Below, piece by piece: positions 22,901 to 32,227 of a DNA stretch of 38,936 bases (position 1 is the stretch's first letter; every line of letters starts with the position of its first letter). The translations under genes and the position numbers were made by a program. Source of the DNA: Desulfobacterales bacterium CG2_30_60_27 (lineage in GTDB: Bacteria; Desulfobacterota; Desulfobulbia; Desulfobulbales; CG2-30-60-27). Location: positions 1-38,936 of the forward strand of contig MNYK01000098.1 of the NCBI GenBank assembly GCA_001873115.1, written 5' to 3'. The notes under the pieces were generated by a model. It was not told the origin of the DNA, made no database searches, and worked only from the letters and a program-made list of their open reading frames with translations.

Positions 22901-23942
22901 CTAACTCCTCCAAAAAAACTTCCATCAGCTCCGCTTCCGGCACCTTCTTGAACACCTTGCCGTGCTTGAAGATGATGCCCACCCCGTGGCCGCCGGCCAC
23001 GCCTATGTCGGCCTCGCGGGCCTCGCCCGGGCCGTTCACCACGCAGCCCATCACCGCCACCTTGAGCTGGGTGGTCATGGTCTGGATGTGGCGTTCCACG
23101 GCCTCGGCCAGGGGGAAGAGGTTGATCTGGCAGCGGCCGCAGGTGGGGCAGGAGATGAGTTCCGGACCACGTTCGCGGATGTGCAGGGCGCGCAGGAGTT
23201 CGTAGGCCACCCGGATCTCCTCGACAGGGTCGCGGGTGAGCGAGATGCGCAGGGTGTCGCCGATGCCGTCGGCCAGAAGGAGGCCAAGGGCCACGGATGA
23301 CTTCACCGTGCCGGCGATGAGCCCCCCGGCCTCAGTGACCCCGAGATGCAGCGGGTAGTCGCATTGCCCGGCCAGCAGCCGGTAGGCCGCCACGGTGGTC
23401 ATGGCGTCGGAGCTTTTAATGGAGACCTTGATCTGGTCAAAGCCCATCTCCTCCAGCAGCCGGACGTTGCGCAGGCCGCTCTCCACCAGGGCGGCCGGGG
23501 TGGGGTGGCCATGTTTTTTGAGAATGTCCTTTTCCACCGACCCGGAGTTTACCCCCACCCGGATGGGCACGTGGTGGAGTTTTGCCGCGTTCACCACCCG
23601 GGAAAGCTTTTCCGGGCCGCCGATATTGCCGGGGTTGATGCGGATGGCCCTGGCGCCGTGCTCGATACAGGCTACGGCCAGTCGGTGATCAAAATGGATG
23701 TCGGCAATGAGCGGGATACTGATGCGCTCCTGAATGGCCGGCAGGGCCGCGGCCGCCTCCAGGTCCAGAACCGCGACCCGGATGATCTCGCAGCCCGCCG
23801 CCTCCAGCCTTTTGATCTGGGCCACGGTGGCCGCGACATCCCGGGTGTCGGTATTGGTCATGGACTGCACCGCCACCGGCGCGTCGCCGCCCACCGGCAC
23901 GTTGCCAACCATGATCTGCCGCGTCTTTTTCCTTATAATCAT
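22857..23942 (-). CDS. ispG: (E)-4-hydroxy-3-methylbut-2-enyl-diphosphate synthase
   Basis: VQSMTNTDTRDVAATVAQIKRLEAAGCEIIRVAV, ADIHFDHRLA, VMGCVVNGPGEAREADIG; start set at MIIRKKTRQI. Confidence 0.96.
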   Translation of the reverse strand: MIIRKKTRQIMVGNVPVGGDAPVAVQSMTNTDTRDVAATVAQIKRLEAAGCEIIRVAVLDLEAAAALPAIQERISIPLIADIHFDHRLAVACIEHGARAIRINPGNIGGPEKLSRVVNAAKLHHVPIRVGVNSGSVEKDILKKHGHPTPAALVESGLRNVRLLEEMGFDQIKVSIKSSDAMTTVAAYRLLAGQCDYPLHLGVTEAGGLIAGTVKSSVALGLLLADGIGDTLRISLTRDPVEEIRVAYELLRALHIRERGPELISCPTCGRCQINLFPLAEAVERHIQTMTTQLKVAVMGCVVNGPGEAREADIGVAGGHGVGIIFKHGKVFKKVPEAELMEVFLEELDKAESSKLKAQSSR

Positions 23943-24167
23943 GGGGCCAGAGTATACCCGCTCAAGGGCTTTGCCGCACCCCCATTTTTGGCGAGTATGT
24001 TGATGGATCTGTTCGCGTCGGTTCGGTTGGAGATAGCGCCAAGGTTGGTTAAGGTACTGGACAGAGCTGTGGGGAAGCAAGTCAGTCAGAGCAGGATTGC
24101 TGTTCGAAAATATATTAAGCTGCTACTTTTAGTTAAGCATGGATGTTCCCTCAACTGGCATGCCGGT

Positions 24168-25625
24168 TCAATGTTTTTGGCGACGGGTGATATGGTCCAG
24201 GATCAGGCTGGTCTGGAGGGCAAAATACTCAAAATTTTCGAAGCTCTGCTGATCGAGGGGCCGGCCGCTGGGCATCCGGTCGGCATAGAAGAGGCCGAAG
24301 CTCTTGTCGCCCAACATGACCGGCATGACGAAAAAGGCGGATCTGCCCAATTTTCTGACAATTTCGCGATCGATGTCCAGGAAGGGCTGACCGGGCTTGC
24401 CAACCCAGATCCCCTGTTTGGTGTTCAACGCCTCTTGAAGAATGTTTGGTTTTTTTGCGGTAAGCGGGAAACAGAACACCTCCAGCATATGCTGGGATTG
24501 GACCCCAAGCGCGAATTTAGCCCGGATCTCCCGGTGGCCGTCGCCCACCAGGGCGAAAAGTGCCCGGTCCATGCCGATCCCGCGGTAAATGCCTTCCAGG
24601 GCCATTTGCAGAAGGAGGTTGAAGTCCGGTCGCTCATGACCAATGGCCGTCATGTCGCGCAGGATATTGAGTTGGAGGGTCGGGTCGTAGCGGGGGATTG
24701 CCGCTTCGGCTTCGGCGACAGCGGGTTCGGGTTCCCCGCCCAGTTCAATGGTCTCCTCGGGTGGTCTGATGAGGCCGTGTCCGGCCCCGAAGTGTCGGCA
24801 GATACGGCGGGCGGCGTGGGCGTTTGCCTGGGTGGCCTCCACCACCTCTACACCTTCCATCCCGGTCAGCGTGGCCAGTTTTTTTTGCACCGCCCGCACT
24901 GCGTCATGTTGCCAGCCGTTTTCCGTGACCTCGGCGAGTTCATGGCAGAGGGAGATGAGTCGGCCGCGGGGATTTTTCGCCGTGTCATTCTCCAGGCTGT
25001 CCAGCAGGGTTTCCCCAAGACGCCATTCCTGCGCCAGCCCGCGGGTGAGTTGCTTGAGCTGGAACCCGAGCACCGCCACTTCGGCCTTCGCCTTCGGCAT
25101 GCCGCGCCGCAATGCCTCGGCAAGTTTTCGGCCCTCCTCCTCTGCCAGGCTCCAGAAGGCCAGTTCGCCCACATGAAAAAGCAGGGCCGCCACGAAAATT
25201 TCCTCCTGGCCGTCCTCTGCGGTCTGCCTGGCAAAATTTCTTGCCTGGGTGGCGGCGTGGATGGACCGGGCCAATTCCAGGTTGAGTCGCTCGCGGTTGG
25301 CCCCCTTGACCATGGCGTCCACCAGGGCAACGGTCAGGCTGAGGTTCCGCACCTGCTCGAAGCCCATGAGGGCGATAGACCGGCTGATAGTACTGATGGC
25401 ATACCCGTGGGGATTATAATGTACGGCGTTGGCCAGTTTGAGCACCCGGACGGTCATGGAGGCATCCTGCAGGATGACCTTGGCCAGTTCGGAGAAGGAA
25501 CTGTCCAGTTTATCGGACACATTCATGATTCCTTGCACCGTCCTGCCGAATACCGGCAGGTCATGGCCTTTCAGTTTTTCGATCCAGCCGTTCAGGCTGA
25601 TGGCCGGCTTTTCCTGATCTTTCAT
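24168..25625 (-). CDS. HDOD-domain protein with C-terminal GAF-like domain
   Basis: LDSSFSELAKVILQDASMTVRVLKLANAVHYNPHG...SRSIALMGFEQVRNLSL (HDOD); C-terminal GAF-like region; start set at MKDQEKPAIS. Confidence 0.85.
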   Translation of the reverse strand: MKDQEKPAISLNGWIEKLKGHDLPVFGRTVQGIMNVSDKLDSSFSELAKVILQDASMTVRVLKLANAVHYNPHGYAISTISRSIALMGFEQVRNLSLTVALVDAMVKGANRERLNLELARSIHAATQARNFARQTAEDGQEEIFVAALLFHVGELAFWSLAEEEGRKLAEALRRGMPKAKAEVAVLGFQLKQLTRGLAQEWRLGETLLDSLENDTAKNPRGRLISLCHELAEVTENGWQHDAVRAVQKKLATLTGMEGVEVVEATQANAHAARRICRHFGAGHGLIRPPEETIELGGEPEPAVAEAEAAIPRYDPTLQLNILRDMTAIGHERPDFNLLLQMALEGIYRGIGMDRALFALVGDGHREIRAKFALGVQSQHMLEVFCFPLTAKKPNILQEALNTKQGIWVGKPGQPFLDIDREIVRKLGRSAFFVMPVMLGDKSFGLFYADRMPSGRPLDQQSFENFEYFALQTSLILDHITRRQKH

Positions 25626-25633
25626 GTGATTCC

Positions 25634-25771
25634 TTGTAACTATCCAGCGGAACCGCGGCACAGGTGAGTTCCCGGACGCCTCGGAGGCGGGCAGGACGCC
25701 CGCCGAGCATGAGCGCAAGACATTGCCAGCCCGGGAACGCTTGACTGCCGACACAAGCTGGATAGTTACAA
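25634..25771. mobile_element. MITE-like 138-bp element (copy 2 of the repeat at 52-149) with 15-bp perfect terminal inverted repeats
   Basis: TTGTAACTATCCAGC ... GCTGGATAGTTACAA. Confidence 0.7.
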
Positions 25772-26041
25772 TTCCTTTTATATGGTGAACCCACGATAAC
25801 GCCCTGATACTGCACGGACAATAGCATAAGTTGACCAACTCGGAATCTGTTTTCAGCGGAATCGCTGGGAAAACGGCGGCGGTATGGGGCAGGGTCGGCC
25901 AGTCAGCATGGTCATAACTTCCAGAAATTATTACATATCATCGCAGGCCTGCTTGAACAACTGTCATAATGCAGGGGATAGCCAAACGCTCTTCCCCCGT
26001 TAGCTGAATATGACCCCGCAACGTCCCCTTTTACGAGGACA

Positions 26042-26079
26042 AAAAAAACCGGGCAGCCTTGCGGCATACCCGGTTTTTG
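26042..26079 (-). terminator. Rho-independent terminator downstream of degP
   Basis: Minus strand: GCAAAAACCGGGTATGCCGCAAGGCTGCCCGGTTTTTTTTG. Confidence 0.85.
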
Positions 26080-26097
26080 CTTCCTGGGCAGGGCCCT

Positions 26098-27555
26098 TTA
26101 TTCCTGCCGTTTCACCACCACGAACGAGGTGTGATCGCCGCGCTTGATGAGGAGCAGCATCTGCTTTTCATTTTTAGTTTTTTTGAGAATGGCCTGGAAG
26201 TCATTAAGATTGACCACCTTGACGCGATTCATCTCCAGCAGCAGGTCACCCTGGCGCAGGCCGGCCGTGGCCGCCGCGGAATCGGGGTCCACGTTGGCGA
26301 TGATCAGCCCCGCGGCGCCTTTGATGTTCATGGACTGGGCCAGTTCCGGGGTCAATTCCTGCACCGTGAGTCCCATATCCTTCTCCGTGGAGCTTCCCGG
26401 TGTGTCACCGGTCGCGGTCTGCTCCTCTTCCAGTTTGGCAATCACCACGGTAACGGTTTTTTTCTTGCCCTGGCGTATGAGTCCGACCTCCGCCTTGGTG
26501 CCGATCGTGGTCTGAGCGACCATGGACGGCAGGGCGTTCATCTGGGAGATTTCCATGCCCTGGAAGGTAACGATGATGTCACCCGCCTTGATGCCGGCCT
26601 TGTCCGCCGGGCTGCCCGGGCTCACCTCGCCGACCAGGCCGCCCATGGGCCGCTCCAGCCCGAACTGGTCGGCCAGTTCCTGGGTCACCTGCTGGATCAT
26701 GACGCCTAGCCAGCCGCGTTCCACCTTGCCGTGTTCCTTGAGCTGGTCGATGACGTTTTTGGCCATGCTGATCGGGATGGCGAAGCCGATGCCGATGTTG
26801 CCGCCGCCGCGGCTGTAGATGGCGGTATTGATGCCGACCATTTTGCCGTTTACGTCGAAGAGCGGCCCGCCGGAATTGCCCGGGTTGATCGAGGCGTCGG
26901 TCTGGATGAAGTTTTCATAGGGCGTACCCCCCAGGTGCCGGCCCTTGCCGCTGACGATGCCGGCGGTCACGGTCTGCTCGAAGCCGAAGGGGTTGCCGAT
27001 GGCGAGCACCCAGTCACCCACCCGCAGTTTATCCGAGTCGCCGAAGACCACGGGGGGCAGTGTCGCCGTTGGTGTGATCTTCAACAGGGCCAGATCGGTC
27101 TTTGGGTCGCGGCCGATAATGGTGGCCACGTACTCCTTCTGATTCGTGAGGCGGATATTGATCTCCGTGGCGTTCTCCACCATATGGTTGTTGGTGACGA
27201 TGTAACCGTCGGCCGTGATGATAACCCCGGAGCCCAGGCTGGTCCGCTTCATCTCACGCGGCGGCTTCTGCCCCTGATGCCCCGGGATGTCAAAGAAGTG
27301 CCGGAAGGGCTCGGGGATGTTCCGGTTCTGGTCGGAGAAGAATTCCTCGAGCGGGCTGCCGGCCTTCACCGTCTGGGTGGTGTAGATGTTCACCACCGCT
27401 GGTCCCAGTTGTTCGGCCAGGTCGGCGAAGGAGGCGGGCGTGCTGGTCGCGGCCAGGGCCGGCATGGCGACAACTAGGCCGGTCACCATGGTCATCAGGA
27501 GAGAGAGGGTAAAGAGGATGTTTGGCACAAATCGGTGCCGTAAGCTGCAATGCAT
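26098..27555 (-). CDS. degP: DegP/HtrA (Do) family periplasmic serine protease with two PDZ domains
   Basis: GSGVIITADGYIVTNNHMVENA, TDLALLKI, IQTDASINPGNSGGPLFD, GIGFAIP; signal peptide. Confidence 0.95.
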   Translation of the reverse strand: MHCSLRHRFVPNILFTLSLLMTMVTGLVVAMPALAATSTPASFADLAEQLGPAVVNIYTTQTVKAGSPLEEFFSDQNRNIPEPFRHFFDIPGHQGQKPPREMKRTSLGSGVIITADGYIVTNNHMVENATEINIRLTNQKEYVATIIGRDPKTDLALLKITPTATLPPVVFGDSDKLRVGDWVLAIGNPFGFEQTVTAGIVSGKGRHLGGTPYENFIQTDASINPGNSGGPLFDVNGKMVGINTAIYSRGGGNIGIGFAIPISMAKNVIDQLKEHGKVERGWLGVMIQQVTQELADQFGLERPMGGLVGEVSPGSPADKAGIKAGDIIVTFQGMEISQMNALPSMVAQTTIGTKAEVGLIRQGKKKTVTVVIAKLEEEQTATGDTPGSSTEKDMGLTVQELTPELAQSMNIKGAAGLIIANVDPDSAAATAGLRQGDLLLEMNRVKVVNLNDFQAILKKTKNEKQMLLLIKRGDHTSFVVVKRQE

Positions 27556-27787
27556 GGCGTGCTCCTTTAGTTTTTGGGGCCGTGATCAAGTAACGTCGTT
27601 TGTTCGTCTTCGGTTTCGATAGAATAGGGGTTGCCCGGTGTTTGTCAAGACTCATTTGTCGGGCCGGTTCTCTCCTCGCTTAACGTTGAAAGAGGTTGCC
27701 AGCCTGTGGTATGCTTTAACGACGTGGCCCGGGAAAAGGTTCCCCGGGATGAAATGTTTCGTAAGACGTGGAGCAGGGGGCAGGGCG

Positions 27788-28159
27788 ATGCAGGATCTGG
27801 AAGCAGTGGTGCGGGAGCTCGGGCAGACCTTCCGGCTGAAGGGAACCACCGCGGTTGGCGACGTGGTCCTGATTATGGTGGATAATCCCCTCACCATGCT
27901 CTATGGCCTGGTGACCGGGATCGAGCGCGACGCCTCCCGCCTGGACGAATGGTGGCACCTGGCCATGCAGCTCCTTTCCTTCCCGCCGCAGCACGCGGTT
28001 TGGACCTTGCGGACTCCGCAGTTTACCGGCCGGGAGATCTTCACCATGGGCGGTGAGAAACGGTTCGTGAAGGCGTTGGATTTCGGCGGCCAGGATGGGG
28101 TGACGGGCAATACGATTCCGACCGTCGTAAAGAAGCCGACGCTCCGGCGGATAAAATGA
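27788..28159 (+). CDS. Hypothetical protein (~123 aa)
   Basis: ORF MQDLEAVVRELGQTFRLKGTTAVGDVVLIMVDNPLTMLYGLVTGIERDA...; start uncertain, no family recognised. Confidence 0.6.
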   Translation: MQDLEAVVRELGQTFRLKGTTAVGDVVLIMVDNPLTMLYGLVTGIERDASRLDEWWHLAMQLLSFPPQHAVWTLRTPQFTGREIFTMGGEKRFVKALDFGGQDGVTGNTIPTVVKKPTLRRIK

Positions 28160-28205
28160 ACTGTTTGTGGATTCAGGCGGCGGCTGCCAGGTATTCTTTG
28201 CCGCC

Positions 28206-29237
28206 ATGGTTAATATCATGAAATCCCTGCCAAGTGAGCGCAGCATTATTGACGACATCCGTTCCCGCCTGCCCGATGGCGGCGCTGCCGGGCTGGTGCG
28301 GGGCATTGGCGACGACTGCGCGGTGCTGGCGAGAGCCGGGGGCCTGCTGGAGTTGGCGACTACCGACACCCTGGTGGAAGGCGTGCATTTTGATCTGGCC
28401 TGGCACCCGGCCCATCTACTGGGCCGGAAGGCGGTCGCGGTGAACGTCAGCGACATCGCCGCCATGGGCGGCATCCCCCGCTTTGCCTTGCTGGCCCTTG
28501 GGCTGCCCGCCACCCTGGCAAAGGCCTGGTTGGACGATTTGCTGGCCGGTTTTATCGCCGCCCTGGCGGAGTACGGGGTCGTACTGGTGGGTGGCGACAC
28601 GGTGCGGAGCCCGGCCGGCCTTGTACTTTCCGTTACCGTGCTGGGCGAGGTGGCGGCGGACGAGGTGCTCTATCGGCATGGCGCCAGCCCGGGTGACGGG
28701 GTGTGGGTCAGCGGTTGCCTCGGAGCGGCGGCTGCCGGCCTGGAACTCTGCCGCGGCGGGCGAGCGTTGCCGGCCGGCCATCCCTGGGCGCCGTTGGGCC
28801 GCGCCCATCTCGATCCCGTGGCCCAGGTGCGGCTGGGGCGGCTGCTGGCCACCAGCGGGATGGTGCGGGCCATGATGGACCTTTCCGACGGCCTGGCCAC
28901 CGATCTGGCCCATCTCTGCAAGGAGAGCGGCGTCGGCGCGGAGGTGGACGCCGCCTGCCTGCCGCTTGCCGACGAGCTGCGGCAGGCGGCCCGGGAGCTG
29001 GGGCGCGACCCGCTGGACTGGGCCTTGGCTGGCGGCGAGGATTACGGTTTGCTCTTCGCGGCCCCGGCCGATGCGGCCGAGAAGCTGGTCCGTCTGGTGG
29101 CCGAGGCCGGCGGTCCCGTCATCTCCCGGGTCGGTTACTGCACGGCCGGCAGCGGCGTGGTGCTCGTGCATCAGGGCCGCGAGCGGCATATCGCCTATCA
29201 GGGCTATGATCATTTTACCGGCCCGGCCCGGCCCTGA
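28206..29237 (+). CDS. thiL: Thiamine-monophosphate kinase
   Basis: GIGDDCAVL, TDTLVEGVHFDL, GRKAVAVNVSDIAAMGGIPRFALLALGLP, MMDLSDGLATDLAHLC, GGEDYGLLFA. Confidence 0.95.
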   Translation: MVNIMKSLPSERSIIDDIRSRLPDGGAAGLVRGIGDDCAVLARAGGLLELATTDTLVEGVHFDLAWHPAHLLGRKAVAVNVSDIAAMGGIPRFALLALGLPATLAKAWLDDLLAGFIAALAEYGVVLVGGDTVRSPAGLVLSVTVLGEVAADEVLYRHGASPGDGVWVSGCLGAAAAGLELCRGGRALPAGHPWAPLGRAHLDPVAQVRLGRLLATSGMVRAMMDLSDGLATDLAHLCKESGVGAEVDAACLPLADELRQAARELGRDPLDWALAGGEDYGLLFAAPADAAEKLVRLVAEAGGPVISRVGYCTAGSGVVLVHQGRERHIAYQGYDHFTGPARP

Positions 29238-29479
29238 GCCATTTCTTCATGCCCTGCACCGGAAATGGGGCGACAGCGCATTTCTCCTTGTAATTCGTGG
29301 GAATTTCTGTAAATTTACCAGGACAGAGGTGCGCTGGCCATGACCGGCGGGGATAACCCGCGGCAAAACCAGCGGGGCCAACATGCCAAAACGCCTGGGG
29401 GGCGCGGTATGCTGGTCTGAAGCCATACCACATCGGGGACCGACTTGGATAGCCTTTTGCAAGGACGGACGGGGGGACC

Positions 29480-32227
29480 ATGCGAGAAGCAGCCGTGGAT
29501 CAGGTGATCGCCATCGACCACCTGCCTACTTTGCCGGCGGTAGCGATCGAGGCTATCCGCCTCATGGAGGGCGAGCCGGCCAATTTCGACTCCATCGCCG
29601 ATCTTCTCAAGAACGATCAGGTCCTCACCGGGCGGATTCTGCATTACGCCAACTCGGCCTTTGTCGGGATCCAGCGCAAGGTGGCATCTATTAGTCAGGC
29701 CATCGCCCTGCTGGGGTTCAGTACCGTCCGTTCCATCGTCCTGTCCATTTCCATCTTTGATTTTTTTGCCGAGCGCTTCGCGCGGCAGCGGGCCGGGGTG
29801 GTCAATTTCTGGCTGCACTCCATCGGCGTGGCGGTCGCGGCCGAGATTCTGGCCAAGAAACTGGGCTTTGCCGAGCCAGATGAGGCATACGTGGCCGGGC
29901 TTCTCCATGATATGGGCAAGTTCGTCGCCTTTCTTCAGCAGCCCGAGAAATTCGAGCGAGTCTGCCAGGAACTGGAGCTGCAGGCCGGCGTCGGCAGCGA
30001 ACAGAGCCTGCCCTTGGACCTGGAGCGGGGCATCCTTGGCACCACCCACGTCGAACTCGGCAAGCGTGTTGCCGAGCAGTGGGGCTTTCCAGAGTCCTTG
30101 GCCCGTGTCCTCTGGCTCCACCATCAGCCGACGGTGGAGGCCATCCTGCCCGGCAATGAACACCTGCCGGCGCTTATCCGCTTCGCCGATCTGCTCTGCG
30201 TCACTCACAACGTCGGCACCAGTTACTTCCTGGCCGCCACCCCGCACTCCCAGGACCACTTCCATTTTGCCCTGGAGAACATGGTCCTCCTCAACCGGTT
30301 TTCGGCCGCCGACATCGAGGCGGTCATGGACGAGGTGCATGGCCGCGTCCAGGAGGTGGCCAGCGTACTGGGTATCTGGGACGAGGAGACCTATCGGAAA
30401 CTGGTGGGGGCGGCTAACATTACCCTGGGCAGCATGAGCATGAAGGCCGAGGCGAGCATGGTCGAACTGGTCGGGACCAACCGTGCCCTGGCCGCCACCT
30501 GCGACATGGTCCGGCAGCTCCACGCCGGCCTGCCGCTTGCCGAAGCGGCCCGCATCGTCATCACCGCCGCCCGCCGCGCCTTCAATGTCAACCGCTGCCT
30601 GTGCATGTTCCGCCATGAGGCGGTCCAGGCCTTTGTGGGACAGCTCGCCGAGGACGACGGCTTTCATGAAATCCAGGTGCCCCTCCATCTGGCGGAGTTG
30701 CGGCGCTACGCCCGGCAGGCCGAGGTGTCCGATATCGAGTCCGAGGCCATGCAGTGCCTGGAACGTACCGCCGGCGGGCTGGGTAAGGGGGCCGACCTGG
30801 AGGCCGGGGTGCGCACCATGGTTTCCGGGTCCAAGTTCCTCGCCGCCTTCTTCATGGCCGACACTAGCGGCAGGCGAGGCAGGGATCCCATTCTTGGCGA
30901 GTTGATTCTCGATTTCCAGGATGCCGTAGACTTGCGATCAGAGGGGATGGCCGTGCTGTCCAGGAATTTTGAATCCCTGGTCCTGGCGGCCGGCAACGCC
31001 ATCGAGCGCCTCCTCCTGTTCGAGGATTTGACTGGCCAGGCCGCCGAAATGGCCGAGAACTCGCGCAAGATGGAGGAGAATCAGCGCCAGCTTTTTCATG
31101 CCCACCGGCTGGCCACGGTGGGCCGTCTGGCCGCCGGCGCGGCCCATGAGATCAACAACCCGCTCACCATCATTTCCCTTAATACCCAGATCCTGTCCCG
31201 CACCCTGCGGAAGATGGAGAATGTCGACGACCTCAACAGCCGGCTGAAGGTCATTACCGACCAGGAGGAGCGCATCTCCAAGATCATCCAGGAACTTATG
31301 GGCTTCGCACGGCCGGCGGAACCGAAGTTCTGTCAGGTTGGCTTGGCGGAGATCGTCGGCAAGGTTGTCAAGGTCATCGGCGACCGGGTTCCCATGGCCA
31401 GGATTCGCCTGGACAACCGCATCGCCGTTGACCTGCCGCTGGTCATGGTCGACCCGCTGCAGATGGAGCAGGTCTTCATGAACCTCCTGATCAACGCCAA
31501 CCATGCCATGCCGGACGGTGGCACCATCACCCTGGAGGCGGCGCCGCGTAACGGCTTTCTGGAGGTGCGGGTCGCCGACACCGGCCAGGGCATCGACCCC
31601 AGGAACCTGCCCAAGATCTTCGACCCTTTTTTCACCACCAAGAAAGAGGGCGAGGGCACCGGGCTCGGCCTGGCGGTCTGCCATTCCATTGTCGAGCACA
31701 ATGGCGGCGCCATGCGGGTGACCAGCGAACTCGGCAAGGGCACGACCTTTTATGTCGTTCTGCCGGTGGACAAGGGCAGCCGTCTGCGGGCCATGAAGGA
31801 GGACCTCAAGCAGCAGGACGTGGTTGAGGTGCCTGAGCGCCGGAGCAAGGAGAGATACCGCATCCTGGTCATCGACGACGAGCGTATCCTGAATGACATG
31901 CTGCAGGACGGTCTGCGGGGTGCCGGCTTCGAGGTGGATGGCGCCTACGACGGTGTTGAGGGCATCGGGCAGTTGCGCTTCAAGCAGTATCATGTTGTGC
32001 TGCTCGACATCCGCATGCCGCGCAAGGACGGCCTTGAGGTGCTGCGTTTCATCAAGGAGGAGTTTCCCGACATCCAGGTGATTATCGTCACCGGGTTGGC
32101 CTCCAAGCAGGAGATCAAGGACACGGTCAAGAAGGGGGCCTTTGCCTGCCTTAAGAAACCCTTTATGTTCGAGAAGGTGCTGGAAACTATCAACAACGCC
32201 CTTGCAGCTCGGCACGGCGACCAATGA
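29480..32227 (+). CDS. HDOD - histidine kinase - receiver fusion protein
   Basis: HDOD region LPTLPAVAIEAIRLMEG...ASISQAIALLGFSTVRSIVLS; HisKA AAGAAHEINNPLTIIS; GEGTGLGLAVCHSIVEHNGG; REC ILVIDDERILND. Confidence 0.92.
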   Translation: MREAAVDQVIAIDHLPTLPAVAIEAIRLMEGEPANFDSIADLLKNDQVLTGRILHYANSAFVGIQRKVASISQAIALLGFSTVRSIVLSISIFDFFAERFARQRAGVVNFWLHSIGVAVAAEILAKKLGFAEPDEAYVAGLLHDMGKFVAFLQQPEKFERVCQELELQAGVGSEQSLPLDLERGILGTTHVELGKRVAEQWGFPESLARVLWLHHQPTVEAILPGNEHLPALIRFADLLCVTHNVGTSYFLAATPHSQDHFHFALENMVLLNRFSAADIEAVMDEVHGRVQEVASVLGIWDEETYRKLVGAANITLGSMSMKAEASMVELVGTNRALAATCDMVRQLHAGLPLAEAARIVITAARRAFNVNRCLCMFRHEAVQAFVGQLAEDDGFHEIQVPLHLAELRRYARQAEVSDIESEAMQCLERTAGGLGKGADLEAGVRTMVSGSKFLAAFFMADTSGRRGRDPILGELILDFQDAVDLRSEGMAVLSRNFESLVLAAGNAIERLLLFEDLTGQAAEMAENSRKMEENQRQLFHAHRLATVGRLAAGAAHEINNPLTIISLNTQILSRTLRKMENVDDLNSRLKVITDQEERISKIIQELMGFARPAEPKFCQVGLAEIVGKVVKVIGDRVPMARIRLDNRIAVDLPLVMVDPLQMEQVFMNLLINANHAMPDGGTITLEAAPRNGFLEVRVADTGQGIDPRNLPKIFDPFFTTKKEGEGTGLGLAVCHSIVEHNGGAMRVTSELGKGTTFYVVLPVDKGSRLRAMKEDLKQQDVVEVPERRSKERYRILVIDDERILNDMLQDGLRGAGFEVDGAYDGVEGIGQLRFKQYHVVLLDIRMPRKDGLEVLRFIKEEFPDIQVIIVTGLASKQEIKDTVKKGAFACLKKPFMFEKVLETINNALAARHGDQ

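Noticed and set aside
23346-25667. 773-aa + strand ORF antisense to ispG and the HDOD-GAF gene
   Set aside because: Shadow ORF in GC-rich DNA; the opposite strand encodes clear IspG and HDOD proteins.
30938-32224. 428-aa minus-strand ORF, and the 457-aa minus ORF at 29315-30688
   Set aside because: Antisense shadows of the HDOD-kinase-receiver gene; no recognisable domains.
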